A stretch of 8,751 nt of DNA from Pseudomonadota bacterium. Its GTDB lineage: Bacteria; Pseudomonadota; Gammaproteobacteria; Burkholderiales; Gallionellaceae. The notes below the pieces were generated by a model, which was not told the DNA's origin, made no database searches, and saw nothing but the letters and a program-made list of their open reading frames with translations. Of the stretch, positions 1 through 6,032 are shown piece after piece. Each line of letters starts with the position of its first letter. The stretch's first letter is position 1. The DNA lies in NCBI GenBank assembly GCA_021783525.1, contig JAJXTT010000052.1, forward strand, positions 1 through 8,751, read 5' to 3'. Position numbers and translations under genes: made by a program.

Positions 1-777
1 CTGCGTCTTCAGCCCGGCGAACGGCGTGCGCAGTTGGTGAGCGGCATCGGCGACGAAACGCTGTTGCGCCGCGATGACCTGCTTCAGCCGCTCCAGCAGA
101 TTGTTGACGGCGTCGATCAATGGCCGCACTTCAGCCGGTGCTTTGCTGCCGTCGAGCTGGCTCAGGTCGCCGCGCCGCCGGTTCAGCACTTCGTTGCGCA
201 GGCGATCGAGCGGACGCAAACCTTGTTTCAAGCCGTACCAGACGACGGCAAGCGCGATCAGGGTCAGCAATAACTGCGGGATGACGATGTTCGCCAGAAT
301 GCCGCGGATGAGCGCCTGGCGCTGCTGCGTGGTTTCGGAGACATGCAGTTGCAGTATCCTGCCGTTGGAATTGAAGGTCAGGCTGACCATGCGCGTCTTT
401 TGTCCCTCGCGTTCGCCGTTGCTGAAAAGCGGCCCAGGCCTGTCACGCCGGTATGAGAGCGGACGCAACGTGTTGCCGTTGCCCGCGAGCTTTCGGCCCT
501 CACTGTCGGTCACGGTGTACAGCACCCGGTCGGGCATGCCCAGTTCGGAGCCGTCGGGGAGGATGGGCACCACGTCCAGCTGCTCGTGGCCGCTGCCCAG
601 CTTGAGCTGTTCGGCCACCGCGTTCGCGCGCTGCAGCAAGACCAGGTCGTAGGGCTGGTTGGCGTAATTGATGGTGGCGAAATAGCCGACGACGGTGCTG
701 ACGATCCACAGCAGATAGAGCGAGATCAGCAACCTCTGCATGAGGTAGCTGCGCAGGGAGCGTATGCCGTTACCCAT
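1..777 (-). CDS. TctE-like sensor histidine kinase, 3' part cut by window edge
   Basis: Inner-membrane sensor kinase that should autophosphorylate on histidine and pass the phosphate to the regulator encoded just upstream. Translating the minus strand from the ATG at 777 gives 259 codons open to the window edge. Visible parts: a first membrane helix at about residues 16-34; a periplasmic region at about 35-160 resembling the 2CSK_N sensor domain of TctE-type kinases (NQPYDLVLL near its start, RVLYTVTDSEGRKLAG in the middle); a second helix at about 163-183; a HAMP-like linker at about 184-233; then the H-box FVADAAHQLRTPFAGL with phospho-acceptor His247. A Phe stands where RTPL is usual. The ATPase domain lies outside the window. 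The start is 5 bases after the regulator's stop and has a weak ribosome binding site, so translational coupling is likely. Family assignment is firm; the ligand is unknown, though TctE relatives sense carboxylates. Confidence 0.93.
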   Translation of the reverse strand, partial: MGNGIRSLRSYLMQRLLISLYLLWIVSTVVGYFATINYANQPYDLVLLQRANAVAEQLKLGSGHEQLDVVPILPDGSELGMPDRVLYTVTDSEGRKLAGNGNTLRPLSYRRDRPGPLFSNGEREGQKTRMVSLTFNSNGRILQLHVSETTQQRQALIRGILANIVIPQLLLTLIALAVVWYGLKQGLRPLDRLRNEVLNRRRGDLSQLDGSKAPAEVRPLIDAVNNLLERLKQVIAAQQRFVADAAHQLRTPFAGLKTQ

Positions 778-782
778 GAAAC

Positions 783-1457
783 TCAGGCGGGCAGGTTGTC
801 GATGACGTACCCCAGGCCGCGGATGGTGCGGATGGTCACTCCCGCAGGCTCGATCTTCTTGCGAAGCCGGTGTATGTAGACCTCGATGGCGTTATTGCTG
901 GCTTCCTCCGCGTAACTGTAGAGCCGTTCCAGCAACTGCTCCTTGCTGACGACCCAGCCGGTGCGCAACATCAGCGCCTCAAGGACGCTCAATTCGCGGG
1001 TGGTGAGTTCCAGCGTGGAGCCATTGATCGTCGCGCGCCGGCCGACGCTGTCGAAAGTCAGCATGCCGCAGCTGTAAACCGGGTTCACTCCGCATTGCCC
1101 GCGCCGTATCAGCGCCCGGACCCGGGCTTCGAGTTCGGGCAGGCTGAACGGCTTGATCATGTAGTCGTCGGCGCCGAGGTCGAGTCCCTTGACCCGGTCG
1201 CCTTCGGCATCGCGTGCGGTGAGGATGATCACGGGGACCTGCTTGTTCTTTTCGCGCAGCGACCGCAATACGTTGAAGCCGTCCACCTTGGGCAGGCCCA
1301 GATCGAGTATCACGAGATCGAAAGGCTGTTCGCCGCTGAGGATGAGGGTGGCCGCCAGTCCATCCTTCACGCAATCGACTGCGTAACCGGAATGGCGCAT
1401 GGAATTGCATAAACCGTCTGCCAGTACATCATCGTCTTCGGCGATCAGGATTCGCAT
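783..1457 (-). CDS. OmpR-family response regulator (TctD/QseB-like)
   Basis: Cytoplasmic DNA-binding response regulator of 224 residues, first gene of the two-component operon. The receiver domain (about 1-115) shows the acidic pocket E7-D8-D9, phospho-acceptor Asp52 in FDLVILDLGLP, Thr80 in VIILTARD and Lys102 in DDYMIKPF. The C-terminal winged helix (about 125-220) has LTTRELSVLEAL, the recognition region NNAIEVYIHRLRKKIE and the closing TIRGLGYVID. The reading frame extends 24 codons further upstream, but MRILIAEDD at 1457 matches the family's usual N-terminus and length, so that ATG is chosen. The kinase gene follows after 5 bases. The symporter pair is transcribed divergently from the other side, which makes those genes the obvious candidate targets. 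The subfamily choice (TctD versus QseB/PmrA) is inference from the paired TctE-like kinase. Confidence 0.95.
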   Translation of the reverse strand: MRILIAEDDDVLADGLCNSMRHSGYAVDCVKDGLAATLILSGEQPFDLVILDLGLPKVDGFNVLRSLREKNKQVPVIILTARDAEGDRVKGLDLGADDYMIKPFSLPELEARVRALIRRGQCGVNPVYSCGMLTFDSVGRRATINGSTLELTTRELSVLEALMLRTGWVVSKEQLLERLYSYAEEASNNAIEVYIHRLRKKIEPAGVTIRTIRGLGYVIDNLPA

Positions 1458-1462
1458 GGGAA

Positions 1463-1493
1463 TGTAAGTGCCGTGTAAGAATTGAAGGTTAAG
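1463..1493. promoter_or_regulatory. Candidate response-regulator site, TGTAAG direct repeats
   Basis: TGTAAG occurs at 1463-1468 and again at 1474-1479, a start-to-start spacing of 11 bases or about one helical turn. Two looser copies follow, TTGAAG at 1482-1487 and GTTAAG at 1488-1493. Tandem hexamers with 5 intervening bases are the arrangement known for PmrA/QseB-type OmpR-family regulators. The cluster lies in the divergent region, within the leader just before the regulator's own start codon. Autoregulation or control of the symporter is inference. Confidence 0.4.
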
Positions 1494-1546
1494 TTCCAGC
1501 CACGGGCCGGATGAATATTGTCTCCACATCCGTCCTGCATGCAGCT

Positions 1547-1574
1547 ATTCTAAGTGGAAGAGGTTAATTGTCCA
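1547..1574 (-). promoter_or_regulatory. Sigma-70-type promoter of the two-component operon
   Basis: On the minus strand TGGACA (complement of 1569-1574, five of six matches to TTGACA) is followed after 16 bases by TAGAAT (complement of 1547-1552, five of six matches to TATAAT). Transcription would start near 1540 and leave a leader of about 80 bases that contains the TGTAAG repeats. No equally good promoter is seen for the plus-strand symporter pair; the best is TCCACA (1523-1528), 17 bases, TATTCT (1546-1551), with four of six matches each, overlapping this one. Confidence 0.5.
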
Positions 1575-1624
1575 AGCCGCAGGCCGGCAGGACCATGAGT
1601 TCATTGTTTCTAACCGGGAAAAAC

Positions 1625-1888
1625 ATGCAGCTGAAGGACAGGCACAAGCAGTACTGGCGGCAGAACCTCCACTTGACCGGCGTGTTGCTGGCCATCTGGT
1701 TTGTGGTCACTTTTGTTGTCGGCTGGTTCGCGCGGGACCTGCAGTCCGTCACTTTTCTGGGTTTCCCGCTTTCTTTCTACATGAGTGCGCAAGGCGCGCT
1801 GCTGATCTATGTGGCACTGGTCGGCTATTATGCGTACCGCATGGACAAGCTGGATCGCGAATATGAAGTGCACGAAAGGGATCAGTGA
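1625..1888 (+). CDS. DUF4212 small membrane protein, symporter partner subunit
   Basis: An 87-residue membrane protein that in this family is encoded directly before a VC_2705-type sodium:solute symporter, much as YjcH precedes ActP in E. coli. It begins with a basic amphipathic stretch (MQLKDRHKQYWRQNL), typical of DUF4212, followed by one helix at about residues 16-35, a short loop with the family's FLGFPLSFYMSAQGAL segment, a second helix at about 52-71 and a charged tail. Longer starts in frame exist (TTG at 1568, ATG at 1595), but the ATG at 1625 gives the family's usual length and has GGGA five to six bases upstream. The stop codon overlaps the next gene's ATG by one base (TGATG), so the two are probably translationally coupled. 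The molecular role of DUF4212 is not established; assistance in assembly or activity of the symporter is inferred from conserved pairing. Confidence 0.93.
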   Translation: MQLKDRHKQYWRQNLHLTGVLLAIWFVVTFVVGWFARDLQSVTFLGFPLSFYMSAQGALLIYVALVGYYAYRMDKLDREYEVHERDQ

Positions 1889-3975
1889 TGGCGGCGCCGG
1901 GCCAATCGCGATTCGTTTCGCAACTCAAACGTTACTACGCGCTTTACACGGGCGGATTCATCGGGTTCGTGGTTTTGCTGTCGATCCTGGAACAGATGGG
2001 GGTGCCCAACAAGATGCTGGGGTACATCTTCCTGGGAGTGACGGTGTTGCTGTATGCGGGTATCGGCATTCTGTCGAGAACCTCGGATGTCGCGGAATAT
2101 TACGTGGCCGGCCGGCGCGTCCCGGCCTTTTTCAATGGCATGGCGGTGGGCGCCGACTGGATGTCCGCTGCGAGCTTCATCGGCCTGGCAGGCACGTTGT
2201 ACCTCTCCGGCTACGACGGTCTGGCCTTCGTTCTGGGATGGACTGGCGGTTTCGTCCTGGTGGCCTTGCTGCTGGCTCCGTACTTGCGCAAGTTCGGCCA
2301 GTACACCATCCCGGATTTTCTCGGTGCGCGCTACGGCGGCAACATTCCGCGGACCATCGGCGTGTTCGCAGCCATCCTGTGTTCGTTCACCTACGTGATC
2401 GCGCAGATCTACGGTGTGGGTCTGATCACCAGCCGCTTCACCGGTCTGGATTTCGGGACAGGCGTGTTTGTCGGCCTGGGGAGCATTCTGGTGTGTTCCT
2501 TCCTGGGCGGGATGCGGGCCGTGACCTGGACGCAGGTGGCGCAGTACGTCATTCTGATCCTGGCTTACATGATCCCGGTGATCTGGTTGTCGGTGAAGCA
2601 CACCGGCAATCCGATCCCGCAAATCGCGTACGGCTATGTGCTGGAAAAAGTGACGGCGCGCGAGCAGGTGCTGAATGACCCGTCCACGCCGGAAGGCGCG
2701 CGCGAGGCGGAGGTGCGCTCCATCTTCAGGCAGCGCGAGAAGACAGTCCGGGATCACTTGAAGGCATTGGATGCAGAAGGCGAGAGCTACCTGGCCACTG
2801 AGAAAGCCAGGCTGGTCAAAGCCGTCGCCGATCTGCAGGCCAGGCAGGATACGGACCCCAAGGTGCTTGCCGCCGCTAACCGCGCAGTCGCCGATTTCCC
2901 CCCCGACGCCGCCACCGCTCGCAAAAAATGGCGGCGCGAGGCGGAGGCTGACCGGGAAAAATCCGGCCCGGTCATGGCGCATGCGGAACCGTTTGCGGGG
3001 CCGGATGAAGCGACGCGCGACAACAAGCGCAAGAACTTCATGGCGCTGGTGCTGTGCCTGATGGTCGGAACCGCGGCGTTGCCGCACATCCTGATGCGTT
3101 TCTATACCACCACCTCAGTGAGGGAAGCGCGCCACTCGGTGTTCTGGTCCCTGTTCTTTATTTCTTTGCTATACCTCACCGCCCCCGCATTGGCGGTGCT
3201 GGCCAAGTACGACGTGTATACCTTGCTGGTGGGCTCCAGTTTCTCCGAATTGCCGAGCTGGGTCTCTGCCTGGGCCTCGGTCGACAAGAGCCTGATGAGC
3301 GTCACCGACATCAACCATGACGGCATCGTGCAATTGGCCGAAGTGACCATCGGCGGCGACCTGATCGTGCTGGCGACGCCGGAGATCGCGGGCCTGCCTT
3401 ATGTGATCACGGCACTGGTCGCAGCGGGCGGGCTGGCGGCTGCGCTCTCGACTGCCGATGGGCTGATGCTGACCATTTCGAACTCGCTGTCGCACGACGT
3501 GTACTACAAGATGATAGACCCGAAAGCCCCGACCGGCCGCCGCCTGTTCATTGCCAAGGCATTGCTGCTGGGCGTGGCGGTGTTCGCGGCCTATATCACT
3601 TCTCTCAAGCCCGGCCATATCCTGTTCCTGGTCGGTGCGGCATTTTCGCTCGCGGCATCCGCGTTCTTCCCGGCACTTGCGCTGGGCATATTCTGGAAGC
3701 GCGCCAACAGGACCGGGGCGGTCCTCGGCATGCTGGGCGGGTTGTTTACCTGCATGTTCTACATGTACATCACGTATCCGTTCTTCGGCGTGAATGCGCC
3801 GCTATGGTGGGATATCGATCCGATCTCGGCCGGGATATTCGGCATACTGGTCGGGTTCGCCGGCGTGATCGCAGGCAGCCTGCTGACCGCCGCGCCGGGC
3901 AAGGACCTGCAGAATCTGGTCGATCAAGTGCGCTATCCGAGCCTGGATGGCGATTTCAAGCCCAAAGACCATTGA
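1888..3975 (+). CDS. Sodium:solute symporter, VC_2705 subfamily (acetate/carboxylate type)
   Basis: Inner-membrane sodium-coupled symporter of 695 residues, probably importing acetate or another small organic anion. Hydrophobic helices fill residues about 15-250 and 380-680. The conserved segment with AALSTADGL (Ser521-Thr522) matches the helix that supplies sodium ligands in the SSS family, and SHDVYYK follows it. Two features stand out. Residues about 252-380 are a highly charged, Glu/Lys/Arg/Ala-rich insert without membrane helices, likely helical or coiled-coil. Residues 474-485 (DINHDGIVQLAE) have the spacing of an EF-hand calcium loop. At 695 residues the protein is longer than plain SSS transporters because of the insert. 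ATG at 1888 overlaps the DUF4212 stop by one base, with AAGGGA a few bases before; a GTG at 1885 is also possible. The substrate is inferred from the family and the neighbouring ppsR, not shown by sequence. Confidence 0.93.
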   Translation: MAAPGQSRFVSQLKRYYALYTGGFIGFVVLLSILEQMGVPNKMLGYIFLGVTVLLYAGIGILSRTSDVAEYYVAGRRVPAFFNGMAVGADWMSAASFIGLAGTLYLSGYDGLAFVLGWTGGFVLVALLLAPYLRKFGQYTIPDFLGARYGGNIPRTIGVFAAILCSFTYVIAQIYGVGLITSRFTGLDFGTGVFVGLGSILVCSFLGGMRAVTWTQVAQYVILILAYMIPVIWLSVKHTGNPIPQIAYGYVLEKVTAREQVLNDPSTPEGAREAEVRSIFRQREKTVRDHLKALDAEGESYLATEKARLVKAVADLQARQDTDPKVLAAANRAVADFPPDAATARKKWRREAEADREKSGPVMAHAEPFAGPDEATRDNKRKNFMALVLCLMVGTAALPHILMRFYTTTSVREARHSVFWSLFFISLLYLTAPALAVLAKYDVYTLLVGSSFSELPSWVSAWASVDKSLMSVTDINHDGIVQLAEVTIGGDLIVLATPEIAGLPYVITALVAAGGLAAALSTADGLMLTISNSLSHDVYYKMIDPKAPTGRRLFIAKALLLGVAVFAAYITSLKPGHILFLVGAAFSLAASAFFPALALGIFWKRANRTGAVLGMLGGLFTCMFYMYITYPFFGVNAPLWWDIDPISAGIFGILVGFAGVIAGSLLTAAPGKDLQNLVDQVRYPSLDGDFKPKDH

Positions 3976-3982
3976 GGAGCCG

Positions 3983-3999
3983 CCCCCGGCGAGCGGGGG
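3983..3999 (+). terminator. GC hairpin after symporter gene, weak terminator candidate
   Basis: CCCCCG (3983-3988) pairs perfectly with CGGGGG (3994-3999) around a five-base loop, 8 bases after the symporter stop. No run of T follows (AGAAAGCC instead), so it is not a standard intrinsic terminator. It may slow or partly stop transcription, or protect the 3' end of the symporter message. The ppsR promoter box begins 16 bases later, which supports a transcription-unit boundary here. Confidence 0.35.
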
Positions 4000-4014
4000 A
4001 GAAAGCCGCCGGCG

Positions 4015-4020
4015 TATACT
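4015..4020 (+). promoter_or_regulatory. ppsR: Candidate -10 box of ppsR
   Basis: TATACT matches the -10 consensus at five of six positions and lies 36 bases before the ppsR ATG, giving a leader of roughly 30 bases. No convincing -35 hexamer sits 16-18 bases upstream; that place is occupied by the GC hairpin behind the symporter gene. A possible ribosome binding site AGGA lies at 4043-4046, with GTGGA closer to the start. Confidence 0.4.
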
Positions 4021-4056
4021 GCGGCCCCAAGTCAAATCATTCAGGATAGTGGAACC

Positions 4057-4872
4057 ATGACGACCCAGAAGCGAACCGTCATTTATGTGTCGGACGGTAC
4101 CGGTATCACCGCAGAGACTTTGGGGCACGGCTTGCTTGCGCAGTTCGAGGGGATCGAATTCCGCCCGGTGCGGTACCCGTTCGTGGACAGCGAAGACAAG
4201 GTCAGGGATTGTCTGGCGCGCATCAATGAATTGAGCCGGCGCGAAGGTGTACGTCCCATCGTGATCCTGACGCAGACGAATCCGGACTTCGGCGCCATCC
4301 TGCACCGGGCCGAGGCCTTCTTCATTGACTTGTTCGACGCCTTCATCGCGCCGCTGGAACAGGAACTGGGCTGCAAGTACACGCGGGCGATGGGGCGTTC
4401 GCACGGGCAGGCCAATCCGGAATACAACGCGCGCATCGCGGCCATGAATTTTGCACTGGCGCATGATGACGGCGTTTCGGATTCCGACCTGAAGAGCGCC
4501 GACATCATACTGGTGGGCGTGTCGCGCGTCGGCAAGACGCCGACCAGCCTCTATTTGTCTTTGCAGTTCTCGCTGAAGGCAGCCAACTATCCGCTGATCC
4601 CCGAAGATTTCGAGCGCGATGTTTTGCCGTCGAGATTGCAGCCCTACCGCGGCAAGCTTTACGGCCTGACCATCGCACCCGATCAGTTGCAGCGCATACG
4701 CTACGAACGCCGTCCGAACAGCAAGTATTCCTCGCTGGAGAACTGCCGCTATGAAGTGGCGGCGGCGGAAAAGATGATGCGGCGCGAAGGCATCAAATGG
4801 TTCGACACCACCTCACGTTCGATCGAAGAGCTGGCCGTGCAATTGATGCAGGAACTCAATCTCGAACGCTGA
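4057..4872 (+). CDS. ppsR: PEP synthase regulatory protein (PpsR, DUF299 kinase/phosphorylase)
   Basis: Cytoplasmic bifunctional enzyme of 271 residues that controls PEP synthase (PpsA). It inactivates PpsA by ADP-dependent phosphorylation of an active-site threonine and reactivates it by phosphate-dependent removal. The N-terminus carries the family's YVSDGTGITAETLGHGLL segment (residues 10-27), and the middle carries the nucleotide-binding P-loop GVSRVGKT (Gly154-Thr161) followed by PTSLYLSLQ. The C-terminus has the NCRYEVAAAE and WFDTTSRSIEE motifs, so the protein appears complete and of normal family length. ppsR is commonly divergent from or close to ppsA, but no ppsA is in this window; its neighbours are the symporter and, tail to tail, a LysR gene whose last 17 bases overlap ppsR. 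Its own -10 box suggests independent transcription. Assignment is very secure, since DUF299 proteins are highly conserved. Confidence 0.96.
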   Translation: MTTQKRTVIYVSDGTGITAETLGHGLLAQFEGIEFRPVRYPFVDSEDKVRDCLARINELSRREGVRPIVILTQTNPDFGAILHRAEAFFIDLFDAFIAPLEQELGCKYTRAMGRSHGQANPEYNARIAAMNFALAHDDGVSDSDLKSADIILVGVSRVGKTPTSLYLSLQFSLKAANYPLIPEDFERDVLPSRLQPYRGKLYGLTIAPDQLQRIRYERRPNSKYSSLENCRYEVAAAEKMMRREGIKWFDTTSRSIEELAVQLMQELNLER

Positions 4873-5803
4873 GTTGTGTCGGCGTGGAGTCCAGCCCGTA
4901 AACCTCCTGCAGTATCTCGACGAAGCGTCTGGCCTGCGGCGACAGGAAGCGGCCCTTGCGCAACACCAGTCCGTAGCCGCGCTGCGGGAAGTACTGGTTG
5001 AGCGGGATACTCACGAGTTTTTCGGTGCCAGTCAGGCAGATGTCGGTCACGATGGAGATGCCCATGCCCAATTCCACGTACTTCTTGATGACTTCCCAGC
5101 CGCCGGCTTCGAGTGTCACGGTAAAGGTCAGGTTGTGCTGCTGGAACACGTATTTGACCATGCGCCAGGTCGAGAGGTGGCGGGGCGGCAGGATCAGCCC
5201 GTACTGGCTGATCTCCTCCAGCGTGACCGAGGGATGGCTGGCCAGCGGATGGTTCAGCGGGACGATGAGTGCGGGGTCGAAGGTCGCCACGGGTTGATAG
5301 GTGATGTCGTCGGGCACGTCCAGCATGGAACCGACGGCAAAGTCGATCTCGTCAGCCCGCAGCATCTTCAGCCCGTCGCGGCCGGTCACATTGTCTATCT
5401 TGAGCTGGATGCGCGGGTGCGCGGTGACGAAACGGCTGACCGCTTCCGGAAGGATATAGAGAATGGTGGATTCGCCGGCGCCGATGTTCAGCACACCCGA
5501 ATCCAGCTTGCCGTGCTGCGCGGCGAAGTTTTCCTGCAGGCTGTCTATGCCAAGCACCAGCGGTTTCGCCAGTGCGTGCAGCGCCTCTCCATCAGGTGTC
5601 AGCTTGAGTACTGGACCCCGGCGCTCAAATACTGTCACGCCCATTTCCCGTTCCATTGCCTGGATCTGCAAGGTCACTGAAGGCTGGCTCAGGAATAGTC
5701 TTTGTGCGGCTAAAGTGACGCTTCCGGTTCGAACGACCTCGCAAAATGCGCGCATCTGCTTAAGACGATTATTCTTGTAATAACTCTTTTTATCGGTGTC
5801 CAT
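4856..5803 (-). CDS. LysR-family transcriptional regulator, CysB-like
   Basis: DNA-binding regulator of 315 residues. The winged helix-turn-helix occupies about residues 14-72 (LKQMRAFCEVVRTGSVTLAA, then LSQPSVTLQIQAME as recognition helix, VFERRG as wing). A linker helix and a two-lobed effector domain (about 100-305) follow. The C-terminal half, with HLSTWRMVKYVFQQHN, GGWEVIKKYVELGMGISIV and LVLRKGRFLSPQARRFVE, recalls the CysB/Cbl group more than generic LysR proteins. The frame could start at TTG 5830, but ATG 5803 is preceded by an excellent ribosome binding site, so that start is chosen. It is divergent from the RnfB-type/oxidoreductase operon across an AT-rich region, the classical arrangement of a LysR regulator and its target. 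Regulation of that operon is therefore likely but inferred, and the effector is unknown. Its end overlaps ppsR by 17 bases, tail to tail. Confidence 0.93.
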   Translation of the reverse strand: MDTDKKSYYKNNRLKQMRAFCEVVRTGSVTLAAQRLFLSQPSVTLQIQAMEREMGVTVFERRGPVLKLTPDGEALHALAKPLVLGIDSLQENFAAQHGKLDSGVLNIGAGESTILYILPEAVSRFVTAHPRIQLKIDNVTGRDGLKMLRADEIDFAVGSMLDVPDDITYQPVATFDPALIVPLNHPLASHPSVTLEEISQYGLILPPRHLSTWRMVKYVFQQHNLTFTVTLEAGGWEVIKKYVELGMGISIVTDICLTGTEKLVSIPLNQYFPQRGYGLVLRKGRFLSPQARRFVEILQEVYGLDSTPTQLSVRD

Positions 5804-5816
5804 CTCCGCCTCCCCT
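5804..5816 (-). promoter_or_regulatory. Strong ribosome binding site fixing the LysR start
   Basis: On the minus strand AGGGGAGGCGGAG stands directly before ATG 5803, offering GGGGAGG and GGAG cores. This decides the start in favour of ATG 5803 over the in-frame TTG at 5830, because placing the start at 5830 would put the site inside the coding region. Confidence 0.6.
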
Positions 5817-5820
5817 GGCT

Positions 5821-5978
5821 GATCACGCAATAATTCAAATTTTTATAATTATGATTGAAAGAATTGATTCGCGGAATGATTGTAGCTTGGATTAATCTTC
5901 CCTTAACAATAAAAAAAGTAGGGATTTAAATTTTTTTTGTTTGCCAGATACGCTTTGTGGGGCGTTGATAAGTATAGC
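5821..5978. promoter_or_regulatory. AT-rich divergent control region between LysR gene and rnfB-type operon
   Basis: This stretch is strikingly AT-rich against the GC-rich genes around it, with an A7 run (5911-5917) and a T8 run (5931-5938) that could bend the DNA. For the LysR gene a minus-strand CATAAT (complement of 5848-5853) is a good -10 box without a clear -35. An imperfect inverted repeat, CAATAAT (5828-5834) against ATGATTG (5851-5857), spans 30 bases and overlaps that box, as an autoregulatory LysR site would. On the plus strand TATAGC (5973-5978) is a poor -10 candidate with no matching -35, as expected if the operon needs an activator. TTGCCA (5941-5946) resembles a -35 but its spacing does not fit. 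Exact sites are uncertain. Confidence 0.4.
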
Positions 5979-5982
5979 TGAA

Positions 5983-6003
5983 GAGAGCAGAGTGCTAGCT
6001 CTC
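5983..6003 (+). other. Leader hairpin before the RnfB-type gene
   Basis: GAGAGC (5983-5988) and GCTCTC (5998-6003) form a perfect six-base stem with a nine-base loop. It sits 30 bases before the ATG at 6033. The CTCTC half could alternatively pair with GAGAG in the ribosome binding site GGGGAGAG (6023-6030), so mutually exclusive pairing that hides the start signal is conceivable. The pairings are visible in the sequence; a regulatory role is only a suggestion. Confidence 0.3.
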
Positions 6004-6032
6004 GCGGCAGATTTATTGAAGCGGGGAGAGAC

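Noticed and set aside
1535..1544. Perfect 10-base palindrome CTGCATGCAG in the divergent region
   Set aside because: Short, a single copy and not matching an operator I can name. It lies in the minus-strand initiation zone but is too weak to call as a site.
1568..1624. N-terminal extension of the DUF4212 protein from TTG 1568 or ATG 1595
   Set aside because: The added residues are not typical of the family, and ATG 1625 restores the usual length with a better-spaced ribosome binding site.
1882..3087. Open frame of 401 codons opposite the symporter gene
   Set aside because: Low-complexity Arg/His/Gln-rich translation with no domain, lying entirely against a well-supported symporter gene.
4874..5680. 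Open frame of 268 codons on the plus strand opposite the LysR gene
   Set aside because: Shadow of the LysR gene, whose helix-turn-helix and effector domains are clear.
5899..5938. Possible terminator: TCCCT / AGGGA stem followed by a T-rich run
   Set aside because: Only five pairs around a 16-base loop, and no plus-strand gene ends upstream of it. The T run is better explained as part of the AT-rich control region.
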